The notes under the pieces: generated by a model
Database searches by the model: none
What the model was told of the DNA's origin: nothing
The model's input: the letters and a program-made list of their open reading frames with translations, nothing else
NCBI GenBank assembly: GCA_003313425.1
Contig: NHZP01000068.1
Location: 179,141 to 243,140, forward strand
Direction: 5' to 3'
From: Pseudopyrenochaeta lycopersici
Lineage: Eukaryota > Ascomycota > Dothideomycetes > Pleosporales > Pseudopyrenochaetaceae
Length of the DNA: 64,000 nucleotides
Shown: positions 11,990-23,870 of the stretch, in pieces
Position numbering within the stretch: position 1 is the stretch's first letter
Layout: each line of letters starts with the position of its first letter
Made by a program: the position numbers and the translations under genes

Positions 11990-13345
11990 CAGTCACAGGA
12001 CAAAAGTCTGTTCGCTAAGGAGGTTAGCGTCCCTATCACCACTTAAACCCTCAACTTCAAAGCACTATAACATCACGTAGGATAGACTAAACTAGACAAT
12101 TTTTAGCGTAAATTAATCGCAATACACTTAATATTTAGTCTGGTAGCCCTGTGCAAGTCTTACAGCGTTAAGGCGGTGTGGCATGCTAGTGATCAGCTTG
12201 CGGATCAGTGAGTCGGGGATGGCTGCCTACGCCTCCAATAACCCTATTTTAAAGCGATCCTAGTTATCTTCAGACTCTCCTATATAATCAAACTCAGGGT
12301 GGAGCTTATGAACCTTCTGTTTGAGTGCCCACCAGAGATGTTCAATTGGGTTGAGGTCTGGAGAATATGGTGGGAAGTTAACTGTCCATACGCCGTGAAC
12401 CTCCAACCACTCCTTTGAGAGAGCAGCAGTATAGATACGTGAGTTATCCTGTATAAACCTCTCGCCAGCTCTATATTAAGGCAATAGGCCTTCCTTAAGG
12501 GCCTAAGTATAACTCTATGCGCTATAGCCTTTACGTCGTGCTAATAGATCGCGGGTCATAATTACTAGAGGACTACGCCCAACACGACCCCCTGCAGTCA
12601 TCCATATTGACGCCCACACCATGCGAGCAGATTAGCGAGCAGTAGTAACCTCATCTATCATCTCATGCCTCTATTTCTTATCAGGTAATCGCCATACCTA
12701 TAGTGTGTCGTGGCCAGAGCCTTGGGCGATTAAGCACTCGTCGCTGAACCTGAAGACTGTCCTCTGCTAATTAAAGCTATGCTAATCTGCAGCAAACTTA
12801 AGACGTAAAATTACTGTAGCTCTATTAATTTTTAGTCTGCGCTTTACTCTGAACTTATGTAATCTAGCTTTAAGGAGGGTACGTTAAATAGTCTTCTTTA
12901 ATACATAGGGGGTAGCTTTATTAGCTACCTACATGCCAGCCTCTTCAAGGAGCTTGCGGTACTCAATTTTTAGGAACTTTCTAGCAAGGCGAAGCAGCTT
13001 GCGATAATCGCGCCTAGTTAAAATAGGTAGACAGCCTATCTGAGGGCGCGAGGTGTTGCTAGTAGTGGCCTCCTATCGTTGTATTGTCTTCTGAACGCAG
13101 CGTTGCGAACAGCTAAGAGTCTCTGCGATTTCCTTAGTCCGCACACCCGCCTCTTTCTAGGCTAGAACATAATTGCGCTGGCTTTCTGATAGTTTACCTC
13201 CCTGCATTTGATTACTACTAATTTCTGTGCCAAAAGCTCTCATTTTAATGTAGTTATGTTGAGTTGGAGAAGCAGTGGTTCTGCGCGTTCGCGTGTTGTT
13301 GTTCTGGCACGTGCGCGACGCGAACAAACTTTTGTCCTAGTACTG
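11990..13345 (-). mobile_element. Tc1/mariner-like DNA transposon B, copy 1
   Basis: 1356 bp, flanked by TA at 11988-11989 and 13346-13347. Imperfect inverted ends begin CAGTCACAGGACAAAAGTCTG and, from the other side, CAGTACTAGGACAAAAGTTTG. It is nested inside the chromovirus between the RT/RNase H and integrase regions. It is far less RIP-mutated than its host element and than copy 2, keeping much CA/TG. Confidence 0.95.
12128..13243 (-). pseudogene. Tc1/mariner transposase (element B), near-complete
   Basis: Transposase of 371 codons from an intact ATG at 13243 to TAA at 12128. It has no frameshift and only a modest number of TAG/TAA, mostly at Gln or Trp codons. Seen in order: N-terminal helix-turn-helix (EAGVRTKEIAETLSCSQR); basic linker; first catalytic Asp in FRFSDECLIA; second in FIQDNSRIYTA; third acidic residue in PYSPDLNPIEHLWW. 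The DD-E triad is therefore still legible, unlike in copy 2. Orientation is opposite to the host chromovirus. It is inactive as it stands because of the stops. Confidence 0.93.
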
Positions 13346-15130
13346 TAGTATAGGAACTATACCTCCCTAGGGATAGAACCTAGCTAGGTCTGCGTTAACC
13401 CCTAAAAGAGAATCTACCTACCTAGGAATTCCCTAATAAGTAGTTAGTTATTAGTAATATATCGCCTGTCCCTGCCTGTAGCTAAACTATAGGCGATAAA
13501 GCTAGCACAGAGGGAAACTTATAAGCTAGGCTATTATACTTACTAGCTACTAAAGGGCCTTTACGCAGCCTAGAGTTCTAAGTAATAGCACCTAACTACC
13601 TTATAGTAGTAGCTACGCAGGAAGAGTCTACCTACGCCCTAGAAGTTCTAGGACGCCTCCTTAAACACGTCTAGCTAGTATAAGCACGGGATTAGGCTTA
13701 TCCTAGCTTTACAGTGCTAGTAGGTTAGGACGCGGGTGAAGTAAGGAAGGAGGCTAGCACTTAGGAAGTTAACCCTAAGGGCCTCCTACGCAGGAGCGGG
13801 AAAGTATAGATCCCTAAGGATACCTTACTCCGCGCGAATATACTCTAGAGGAACTATAATAACCCTATAGGAGGGTATTATAAGGTAGATAAAACTACTA
13901 AGGTCCTCTAAAGAAAATACTTTTAGCTTTACCTTAGGAAAGATACCTAGAAGTATATTAGCTAGTGCCTGCAGTGCTAGCTGAACAAGATCTAGAGATA
14001 TAAGCCCTAAGGCCTGTTATTACTACTACCCCTTCCTAAGATAGTATAGAGGCACTACTCCCTAAACTTTGTTACAGACCTACTAAAGTTAGCAGATAAC
14101 AAGGGGAATAAGTATAACGCTATACTAGTACTAGTAGATCGCTTTATAAAATATGTCTAGTACCTGCCTGTAATAAAGATAATTACGTCCTAGCAGGTAG
14201 CAGAGTTACTGCTAAAATAATGCTTCTTTAAGTAGGGGCTACTAGACACCCTTCTATTAGATTAAGGGTTAGTATTTATAAGCTAGTTCTAGTTAGACAT
14301 TTATTACCACCTTAAAATTAAACATAAGCTTAGCACTACTTTCTACCCCTAAATAGATAGGTAAACTAAACGCTAGAACTAGGAACTAGAGACTTACCTC
14401 CGCATCTATATAAACTACTAGTAAGATAACTAGGTAGAGCTACTACCCTACGCAGAGTACACCTATAACTTAAAAAACTACTTAGTATACAGCGTAAGCC
14501 CTATTAAGGCGGTGTTTAGGATAGACCTAAAGAGATTTAATAGAATCCCTAACAGCTACTAGCTCTGTAAACCACCTCTAACTTAGGAAGGTCCCGCAGG
14601 AGCACTAGAACTTAGGCGGCAAGTTAGTAATAGACTAAATAAATAGCACTAATAATAGGAGGAGGCAAGGGCACGCCTAGAAAAGGCGCAGCAAAGTAAT
14701 ATAAAGTAGTATAATGCGAAACAGTCTAACTAATACTTCTCTGTTAGAGACCTAGTGCTGCTGTAAGTAAAGAACATAGTAACCTTAAGACCCTTAAAGA
14801 AGTTCGCGGTAAGACACCTAGGGCTATTCTATATTAAAGAGTGTATTAGTAAGCTAGTATACAGGCTCGCCCTCCTACTATTAATAGCGCGAATTTACCC
14901 TATCTTCTACGTATCCCTATTAGAGCCCTAGGTAGAACCCCTAATATAGAGAGGGTTCTAACTAGGCCCTATCCAAGACCTAGTAGACGCCCCCGTAAGA
15001 GATTAATATAAAGTAGAAGGAATCCTAGATTATAAGGAAACTCTTATAAGAGGGCGCAAGCTTAAGGTAAAGTAGCTAGGTTAGAGTATTAAAGAGGCGA
15101 CCTAGAAGCTAGAGGAGAATCTTAACTACT

Positions 15131-17066
15131 ATAATAAACTTCTATAAGACTACCTAGTATCCCTAGAGCGTAACTCCTAAGCACCCCTTAGAAGATAACT
15201 AGAATAACAACAAGGCTAGCCCTAGAAGAAGCTTAGAAGAGAATAGGAAGATATTTATAATATTACTATATACCTACAAACTAAACTAATACACCCTATA
15301 TAAGGCCTACTAGAAACACGCCCTAGACCTATTTAGTCCCTTATCTCTACGTTACTACCTCTACGCTAACTAGCATCTGCCTGACACAGGCGATTAGAAT
15401 AACGTAACGTATAACTACTAGTAGGAGGACTAGTAAAGAGTAAGAGACTACTATAAAAGACCTTATTAAACGCATTTATAGGAATAGGACTTAAGGGCAA
15501 CTCTATAGAATAAAGGGCAGCTTAAGGGTAGGCAGACTAAGCGCTAAGGGAAATAGAAGGCTAAAAGGAAGGCGACATAGAGGTATTATAATCCTGCTTA
15601 GGACTTAACGTAGCTATAATCCTAAGCGCTAAAGCCTAGCTACTAATAGAACTACTAAAGGTAGAAGGTAAACCTAAATAAATAGACTTCTTAACAGGCG
15701 AAGGAGTAAAGAGTAAACTAATATTAGACTTAGCGGGAATGTTAGTTCTATAATAGTACTAGCGACGCTTACAGTTACTGCAATACCTAGTAGACTAAAA
15801 GTTACGCTTAATACTTTTATCTATAACTATATTTTCTAGGCGCTTTAAACTAGACGTACTAATTCCTAACTGCACATATTAGCTATGTATTACTAAAGGA
15901 AGTAGTAAGAAAGTTACTTTATATCGCTTAACGTTTAACTCTTAAGATACCTAGCAGGCCTTCTTAAACTTAATCTCCCCCCTAGGATAGGAATAAATAA
16001 GGTAATTATAGGCCTGCGATATAGCAGAGAAGGCCTAACATAACTCTATAGTATAATTATAAGCACGCGTCTAGGTAAGCGTAACACAATTATTAATAAT
16101 AAAGATCTTAGACAGCGAATCCCTAGGTTAAAGACAGGATAAGGCCGCATTAGTTTTATAATTCGTAACTATAATTAGCTAGTTAAGTAAATTAATAGTA
16201 CGCTAAAATAAAGGTTTAATCTAGGAGACCTATTAGCTAAACCTAGAAGTAAGAGTAAGTTACTTACCTTAATATAACCCCCCTTCTTCTAGGAGGAATA
16301 ATAGCTGCATATACTAAAGTTGTTCTTACGGATATAATAGCCTTTGCCTAAGCGAAACGTACGAAATATGCCCTAAACTATGCTGTCAAGGTCTCTGCAG
16401 GATACTGTAGAGAGAGTAGAGATATAGGCCTTACACTAAAACTAAGTAAGCGACGGCTATAGCTGCATGTTACTAGGTAAACTGTAGATATAACTAGGAA
16501 GAGGCGCGTTACTTACGCTAGTTAGTATTTAGGAACCTATTAAGTAAGTTAAAGAGTAGTATAATTGCCTAGAAGAAGGAAGTAGATATAGGTAGTAGAG
16601 AGAAGGGGAGTAGTATACTTATACACCTCTGCGCCTATAGACCCTTTAAAACCTAGCCTCTTACTAGGGCAGTTATAGGCAGCAGCTCGCTAGTAACTTA
16701 CCTGTGAAGGGCAAACTACGTAAAGGGGCAACGAGTAGCTAGTAGGGACAGGCTATAATAACCTACCTACGTAATAGCGTTACACACGTAAACTTTATAA
16801 GCTAAACACGTAAGGCCCTAGCTAATAGCAGTCGCAAGAAAGGAACACGCTAAGGTAGCTAGGAAACGGCGACTGTACAACAGTTGTGAAGGCAGCTACC
16901 TTACGTAAAAAGATTTACAGGTAAAGCTGTAAAAGCTGCCTACAGGAAATATATTACGTTACCTAGTGAACAACTAGAGACGCGTTAGGACTAGGGCAGC
17001 GCGAACAGCGTGCGCGTAACGTCTATACGGGTTAGGGATAACCCTTAAAAAAAAGGGGAGGGTAAT
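15131..17066. other. chromovirus 3' region beyond the chromodomain (copy 1)
   Basis: Almost 2 kb between the chromodomain and the polypurine tract, unusually long for a gypsy element. Both strands can be read through TAA/TAG. The sense frame has roughly twice the stop density of the antisense frame described at 23871-25001 in copy 2. The only TCA on this strand, hence the only TGA on the minus strand, between about 15280 and 16400 is at 16386; RIP depletes TGA, so this is weak evidence. Confidence 0.5.
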
Positions 17067-17271
17067 TATCACGAATACACTAGACCTAGCGGGGGATAAC
17101 CTAGTAGAGGGCCCTTAGACCTATACTAGATAGAGCCTAGAAAGGCTTAAGACTACACTAGAGACGGGCTAGTATATAAACGAGAGCTACCCCCTTAGAG
17201 TAGAGGTTAAGGATTAGTCTTAATACTATCCCCTATTACTTAACCTCGACCTCTACTAACAGTCCCTAACA
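17067..17271 (+). repeat. 3' LTR of chromovirus copy 1
   Basis: 205 bp. It starts TATCACG (TGTCACG with G to A) and ends CTAACA, followed by the TSD ATAAT. It is preceded by the polypurine tract. Confidence 0.93.
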
Positions 17272-17276
17272 ATAAT

Positions 17277-20200
17277 CCTGCATATAATCCTTCTATATAC
17301 GTTATACTAAATTAATAACTTTACTAAAGCGCACTAAGGTCTACCTAAAATTACTAATCTTGTTAGGTTTTAAATAATCCTAAAGTAACTAATAATAGTT
17401 ACCTCCCCTACTTTAACTAGGACACTCTACGCAGTTCCTATAAAAGGATTAGTACTTCTATTTATAGTAACTACTCTATCTTAATATAAGCTACCTTACT
17501 TATAGTCTTTATATGTAAGCTTTAATACTTTAGCCGCACTGTATCTTAAAAAGTTTATCTGTGCGCTAGTATTAATAAGACACTTTACTACATGCCTATT
17601 AAATAAGGCCTAGTAGGTTAGAAGGTTACACTACACGTAGGCTATACCTATCTTCTTTTAAATTATTATAGCTTCTTATTTAGTAGGATTAACTAAAGCT
17701 TTATACTAAGTATTATATATTCCTAGGGCCTTATACCTAGTTTAGGTATTAAAAGTCCTAAATTATATTAAGTTAAGCCCTAAATTTAGTCTTTTTTTAA
17801 GACTAATAGTCTCTTCTTAATTTAATTTAACCTTTTCTTTATTAGAAAAATGCCCCTAAGCATCTCTAATAACTTAGGCAGACGCGAGGTTATGCAGGGT
17901 AAGGCACTGCAGTGTCAGCTAATTAGATTCCAGCAGGTCTTGCTTAGCTAACCTAGCGATTGCTGATTAGCTAGCTAGCCTAATACTCAATTCTGTAGCG
18001 TTTACGCTAGCTAACAACGCGGCAAGCTTATTAATTACTTTTAATATATTTCTAACTTATTTTTAAAGCTAATATTAGCTTATAAGGTCCCTAAAAGTTA
18101 TACTACGTACCTCCTAACGCAGTATAGTAGTAGCGATACAGTTTAGATACGAGCCTAGTAACTAATAGAGCTCTGTGTTAGTAAGGCTGTTATTCTAGTT
18201 CTTCTTTTTCTTATTCTAACTAATAAATTTAGGCTTAGCTTTTAAATCCTAAAAGCTTCTATTATTATCTAGAAGCTGTATAAGAGAGAATAGCTTATTA
18301 TAGGCTTAGCTAGCGAATAGAATTAGCTCTACTAGCTTAAATTCCTTAATATCTATTAGTTTGAATGCAGTGTTACCCCTTATAGCAGGCATATAATAGT
18401 CCTTAACTATAACTCGCTTTAGTTACTTAGAATAAGGAGGCTTAGCAGGAGCTTACTTCTAAACTTTACTTTACCTAACTCTCTTAAGAACTAGATCTTT
18501 CCTAATATTCTAACGCGTTTAAGAACGTGTTACTATATAAGTTAAGCTAGCATTTACTACTCCTTCCTTAAAAGCACCTAGAATAATATCCTAAGATATA
18601 ACCTTATTAAGGGTAAAATACGCCTTAGTTAAGCCTCTTAGTAATATCCTAACGTTCTAAAAGTTTAGAAGATCCTTAGCTAGGCTTATAGCTGCCCTAC
18701 TATATCTATCTTCTGCAATTGTATTTGTATTAGGACTAACTACCTTCTATTACTGCACAGCTAGTAGTCTAAGCTTTTAATATTAAGTAGGCCTTAAGTC
18801 TACTCTATTAAACTTCTCTAGATATACTACTAACGCTAGTTAATCTAGAATATTATTAGTAACTCTGTAATACTCCTAAATTTTCTATTTTAACTAATAG
18901 AGCTGCAGCGTTTAGGGTGCAGTTCCTTAGATTTACCTTAACCTCTTATGCGAAGGACTAAAATAGTAAGTCTTATATCTAACTTCTCTATTCTACTTAA
19001 AGCTAATCTAGCTAAGATGCAGAAGCAGCTAATATAGCTTATATTCTCTAGTAATATAACTAGGGAGGTTGCATATATTATAAGTATTTTAATATTTACA
19101 GCCTTAGATAGTAATCGCGCCTTACTAAGGATTTAAGTTGCGAGGAGCTGTTGTTACGTAAGAGCTATTATTCCTTTCTAATAGTAGCTGCTTAGCATTA
19201 TCTCTTAAGACAACTTAGCTAATAAAGTACGCGTAGGTAGCTAGGTTCCTTAGAATCTCACCTAGTTTAGGATAAACTATTATCTCGTTAACCTCAGCTA
19301 GGCTAATCTTCTAGTTACTAAGGGCTAAAATAAGGTCTTAAACCTCTAGATCTACACTAGGTAGAAGAGTAGGCCTAGCTTCCTCTTAAACCTTGCTTTT
19401 CTTATAGTTATTAACTGCATCTTTTAGCTGCTTAGCTATTAATATTTTCTTTTCTTAACCTAGGATCTAGTATATAAGCTTAGCCTCTCTTTCTGCATAG
19501 CTAGGGGATATCTGTTTTATCCCCTCTCTCTAGCAGTATACGCGCTTAAGATACGTATAAATCTTCTTAATATTAAAACTCTCTAGCTTATCTAGAATTA
19601 GCCCTTTATACATATAGATAAAGATTATATTCTAGTCTTCTCTTAGGAGGCCTCTAGCGAAAAAGAAGCTAGCCTCTATCTTATGTAGCTAGCCTATCTT
19701 AATGCAAGCGTTACTATACGCCGCGAAGTTAGTTAAATACTTAGATAGCCCTAGGAATTTTCTTAACGTCTTAGAAACATAGGTCTCTAGGAACGCTCGC
19801 GTTCCTATGCGTTAAGCTACATCTTAATCGTGCTAATACTCTTTTATTACTTCTTAAAGCTTCTTCTAGTTTAGCACCCTATATAGCCTTATTTTCTTAA
19901 TAAAGCTTCTATATATAGTGTTACAGAAGTCTAGAAGGATTCTTATCTTTTAATAGTTATTATAGCTGCTATTATCTACTTAGTAATTAAAGTTATCTGG
20001 GAACTTAGTAACGTCTTTTCCTGTAAATAGAAAGTCTTTCCTTGCTAGCCTTATAGGCACGAGTACTTTACTAGTATCTATAGTGTGTTTCTTAATAACC
20101 TTAATAGCAGGCGTAAGATCTGATCTAAATAACAGCGAATCTAGTGTTAAGTTAGCTATAAAGATAGCTAAAGGCTGAATCCTAAATAGGCTACTGCAGC

Positions 20201-20300
20201 CCTTTAGTATAACTAAATAAGGAGACTGTAACTACTAGGCAGTTCCTTACTAACGCTAATAATTAACTAAAATCTAATACTATACTACTTCTAAATTATT
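17277..20300 (-). pseudogene. gag-CCHC-aspartic protease polyprotein, 5' portion, RIP-killed
   Basis: About 1000 codons in one minus-strand frame with only TAA/TAG stops. The N-terminal half is Gag-like (DLTPAIKVIKKHT; later FLETYVSKTLRKFLGLSKYL; LESFNIKKIYTYLKRVYC). A zinc knuckle near 19060-19085 reads YNICNLPSYITREY. Reversing G-to-A restores the spacing C-x2-C-x4-H-x4-C, so three of the four zinc ligands were lost to RIP. A retropepsin active site near 17560-17580 reads LINTSAQINFL, where DTGAQIN is expected. The frame then meets the chromovirus at its TSD and continues at 7756. The true start is uncertain. No pol beyond protease was found. Confidence 0.72.
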
Positions 20301-20487
20301 TCTTAATCGTTTATAGCTGTTCTCGTTTCTATTTTCTATTATCTTATTCTTATTCTTATTATTATTCTGTTACTAAGTTAGCTTCTGCTTATTATATAGG
20401 AAGTCTTAATTTATTATAGTAAGATAATAAGGATACAGCCTCAACAGAGCTAGTCCCTGTCAACTCTTAGCTCTAAAAATGTAGAGG

Positions 20488-20687
20488 GGGTGGCCGTAAC
20501 AGCGCTATCCCTCTCTAAGGTTCCGAAGGCTGGCCGTAACAGCGCCATCCCTCTCTAAGGTTCTGAAGGCTAGCCGCAACAGCGCCATCCCTCTTAAAGG
20601 TTCCGAAGGCTGGCCGTAACAGCGCCATCCCTCTTAAAGGTTCTGAAGGCTGGCCGCAACAGCGCCATCCTTCTTAAAGGTTCTTTA
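20488..20687 (+). repeat. Minisatellite, five 40-bp tandem units
   Basis: Exact 40-bp period at 20491, 20531, 20571, 20611 and 20651. Each unit starts TGGCCGTAACAGCG (or TAGCCGCAACAGCG) and ends GGTTC-GAAGGC. Units differ mainly by C/T and CT/TA changes. The array is not RIP-degraded. It lies upstream (in transcription sense) of the gag/protease frame, in what would be the element's 5' untranslated region. Confidence 0.93.
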
Positions 20688-21243
20688 GGGTTAAACAGAC
20701 ACCCAGCTCTTTCTAGGTAATCCTATAATCTCTGTATCGCAATATAGCGCTCTTATGTTTATGTTTTTGATGTTGACAGTTCAATGCTATATAGGCTCTT
20801 TCTGCTCTCATTAGCTGTAGCCTAACCAGAACAGACCGTTGTGCCCCTTAGGCTTCGCTATTATTTGTGGAGTTAACAAGGTGGTTTAGCATAATCCCGC
20901 AGTTCTAGTGTTATGAATGAGAGGTAACGCTGGAATTAAACGTGCGTGAATAACAGGAGCAGCCCTGCCTGTGCAGTCTGCTAGAAACGAAGGTAAGCAT
21001 AGAGCCTGATTAAAAGTAATAAACAAAATGGTCTGAAATCTCATTGTATTGACGTAGCTAATGCACTAGCTACTTTGCAAAATCTTAGTTTTGAAGTGAA
21101 TTATCGTGGTGTGTGGTGCATGGTGCATCACGTTTGGTGCATGATGTTGAGATCCCTCGCATCTCCAAGTTTTATCACCAAATTTCGCTGACAAAGGAAA
21201 CCCATCATCACCTGATTGCCCAGGTACCCTGTGCAACGGCACA
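20688..21243. other. RIP-spared island, no gene recognised
   Basis: Normal CA/TG content, unlike its surroundings. No open frame above about 60 codons and no tRNA fold recognised. A short imperfect repeat of GGTGCATGATG/GGTGCATCACG occurs near 21112-21147. It is probably the 5' leader region of the retroelement ending at the 42-bp repeat. Confidence 0.5.
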
Positions 21244-21285
21244 CTAGTAATTAGACAGATTTTTAGATCCTGTTCTTAACAAGCT
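21244..21285 (+). repeat. 42-bp direct repeat, right copy
   Basis: Identical to 7033-7074 in the same orientation. With nested elements removed, the two copies bound about 4.7 kb. Confidence 0.85.
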
Positions 21286-22249
21286 TACTGTTAATACTGC
21301 ACATAACTATCGCAGTTTACATTTACACTTCACGTCTATGCTCTCCTGTGTTATCGCATGTTATTAGATGCTTAGTAACATAAATTTACTACACCTTCTA
21401 GACTAATACCCAGAAGGTATTTATAGGGACCTAAAGGTACACTGTAGCTAACATACAAAGATAAAACTAACTTATTAGATTAATTAATTAATCTAGATAC
21501 ACTAAGTCTACACTCTTTTTCTGTTATAATACGTAAGTCTAATTTAATACTACCTTTAGTTAAAGAGTCATTAATAGTAAGCAGCTTTTAATTACTAATC
21601 TAACCAGCCCTAAAAGCGCAGGCGAGTTAAGGTTAAAGCGAGCCAGCCGCATAATAAAGCTAAGCAGTTAATACTAACACGAATTTTATACTATAAAGCT
21701 AAAAAGTTCTATATAATTAATTAATCTACTATAGAGTAAAGCCTATTTTAAAATCTAGCGTTTAATTTAGATAGGTAGTTAAGACGCAGGAAAATACAGT
21801 AACGCATAAGATAATTAAGCTGCACAGGCCCTTAGGGTTTAGGCACACAAAGGGACGCACAGTACTTTAAAAAGACTTAATATTTCTTTATAGTCGCTGC
21901 TGTTCTAAATTATAATTAGCTAGATTAGTTAACTCCTACTAAATATATAATAAAGCCTATTGTATAAAGCAGCAGTACCACAAATAACACTAAGATAACA
22001 GGTAAGATAATATTTATAATTAAGATAACATATTAAAGAGACAGTAGGTTAATAAAATTTAGCGTAATTCCTAGAGGCAGAGGAATTACTCTAATAATTA
22101 AAGGCATTTTACTATAAAGAACGTAAAAGATATGCTTATAGTTTTAAATAACTAAGAATATAGTGTAATAGATGCATTCTCTAGGGATGCAACATTTAGT
22201 CTTCTCTTAAAGATAACGTCTATCCCTGCGTACCAGAAAACTGTTAGTA
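21286..22249. other. AT-rich RIP-like spacer
   Basis: Separates the 42-bp repeat from element B copy 2. No protein motif, terminal repeat or RNA gene recognised. Confidence 0.4.
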
Positions 22250-22985
22250 CAGTTACAGGATAAAAGTTGGTTCGCTAAGGAGGCTAGCGTCCCTATTACT
22301 ACTTAAACCCTTAACTTTAAAGTACTATAACATCACGTAGGATAGACTAAACTAGATAATTTTTAGCGCAAATTAATTATAATATACTTAATATTTAGTC
22401 TAGTAGCCCTATGTAAGTCTTACAGCGTTAAGGCAGTATAGCATGCTAGTAATTAGCTTACAGATTAGTAAGTTAGGGATAGCTGCCTACGCCTCTAATA
22501 ACCCTATTTTAAAGCGATCTTAGTTATCTTTAGACTCTCCTATATAATTAAACTTAGGGTAGAGCTTATAAACCTTCTATTTAAGTACTTACTAGATGTG
22601 TTTAATTAGGTTAAGGTCTAGAGAATATAGTAGGAAGTTAACTATCTATACGCCGTAAACCTCTAACTACTCCTTTAAGAGAGTAGTAGTATAGATACGT
22701 AAGTTATCCTGTATAAACCTCTTACTAGCTCTATATTAAGGTAATAGGCCTTCCTTAAGGGCCTAAGTATAACTCTACGCACTATAGCCTTTACGTTGTG
22801 CTAATAGATCGCGGGTTATAATTACTAGAGGGCTACGCCTAACACGACCCCCTACAGTTATCTATATTAACGCCTACACTATATAAGCAGATTAGCGAGC
22901 AGTAGTAACCTTATCTATTATCTTATACCTCTATTTCTTATTAAGTAATTACTATACTTATAGTGTGTTATAGCTAGAGCCTTAG

Positions 22986-23190
22986 TGTTAGAGACTGTTA
23001 GTAGAGGTCGAGGTTAAGTAATAGGGGATAGTATTAAGACTAATCCTTAACCTCTGCTCTAAGGGGGTAGCTCTCGTTTATATACTAGCCCGTCTCTAGT
23101 GTAGTCCTAAGCCTTTCCAGGCTCTATCTAGTATAAGTCTAAGGGCCCTCCGCTAGGTCGTCCCCTGCTAGGTCTAGTATGTTTATAATA
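22986..23190 (-). repeat. 3' LTR of chromovirus copy 2
   Basis: 205 bp. On the + strand it starts TGTTAGAGACTG and ends TTTATAATA. It is more RIP-mutated than the other LTR of the same copy. Confidence 0.92.
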
Positions 23191-23870
23191 ATTACCCTCC
23201 CCTTTTTTTAAGGGTTGTCCCTAACTCGTATAGACGTTACGCGCACGCTGTTCGCGCTGCCTTAGTCCTGACGCGTCTCTAGTTGTTCGCTAAGTAACGT
23301 AATATATTTCCTGTAGGCAGCTTTTATAGCTTTACCTGTAAATCTTTTTGCGTAAGGTGGCTACCTTTATAACTGTTGTACGGTCGCCGTTTTCTAGCTG
23401 CCTTAGCGTGTTCCTTTCTTATAACTACTGTTAGCTGGGGCCTTACGTGTTTAGCTTATAAAGTTTACGTGTGTAACGCTGTTGCGTAGGTAGGTTGTTG
23501 TGGCTTATCCCTACTAGCTGCTCGTTACCCCTTCACGTGGTTTACCCTTTACAGGTAAGTTGCTGGCGAGCTGCTGCCTACGACTGCCCTAGTAAGAGGC
23601 CGGGTTTCAGAGGGTCTGTAGGCGCAGAGGTGTATAAGTGTACTACTCCCCTTCTCTCTACTACCTATATCTACTTCCTTCTTCTAGGTAATTACACTAC
23701 TCTTTAACTTACTTAATAGGTTCCTAAATGCTAACCAGCGTGAGTAACGCGCCTCTTCCTAGTTATATCTACAGTTTACCTAGTAATATACAGCTACAGC
23801 TGTCGCTTACTTAGTTTTAGTGCGAGGCCTATATCTCTGCTCTCTCTACAGTGTCCTGCGGGGACCCTGA

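Larger units (their letters stand above)
8091..15130 (+). pseudogene. chromovirus gag-pol, copy 1, RIP-killed and split by element B
   Basis: Degraded polyprotein. Gag starts at an ATA (ATG in copy 2) followed by AGTRRRPRSDA. Protease lies near 9600 as YNLGAEINII: the catalytic Asp is Asn here but Asp in copy 2, and the Leu is probably TCA (Ser) turned TTA. Reverse transcriptase near 10640-11100 shows VDY-GLNKVTIKN and YLDNILIY at 10958-10969, where the family has YLDD. After element B, the integrase core near 14080 reads YNAILVLVDRFIKYV. The C-terminal chromodomain at 15007-15130 reads YKVEGILDYKE and later EEATW-LEENLN. Protease to chromodomain is one frame once element B and its TA are removed; gag is in a different frame, fitting programmed frameshifting. 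No CCHC knuckle was recognised in gag. Confidence 0.88.
7762..17271 (+). mobile_element. Ty3/gypsy chromovirus copy 1 (contains Tc1 element B)
   Basis: LTR retrotransposon with 205-bp LTRs (7762-7966 and 17067-17271) starting TGTCACG and ending CTAACA, flanked by the 5-bp target duplication ATAAT (7757-7761 and 17272-17276). After subtracting the nested 1356-bp element B plus its TA, the element is about 8152 bp, against 8149 bp for copy 2. A polypurine tract (eight A, then GGGGAGGG) lies at about 17047-17062, just before the 3' LTR. LTR-LTR differences are almost all transitions, so RIP and not age dominates the divergence. Inserted into the gag/protease retroelement. Confidence 0.95.

Noticed and set aside
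15571..17060. Sense-strand third ORF after the chromodomain, with a cysteine cluster (CSCGYNSLC, CEICPKLC)
   Set aside because: It can be read without TGA, but RIP depletes TGA everywhere, and its TAA/TAG density is near 10 percent, about twice that of the antisense frame. Not strong enough to call.
20488..20687. CRISPR array
   Set aside because: Units are contiguous 40-bp tandem copies with no spacers, and the genome is fungal.
23495..23707. 71-codon open frame inside the chromovirus 3' region
   Set aside because: Starts at a non-ATG codon, no motif, and not open in chromovirus copy 1.
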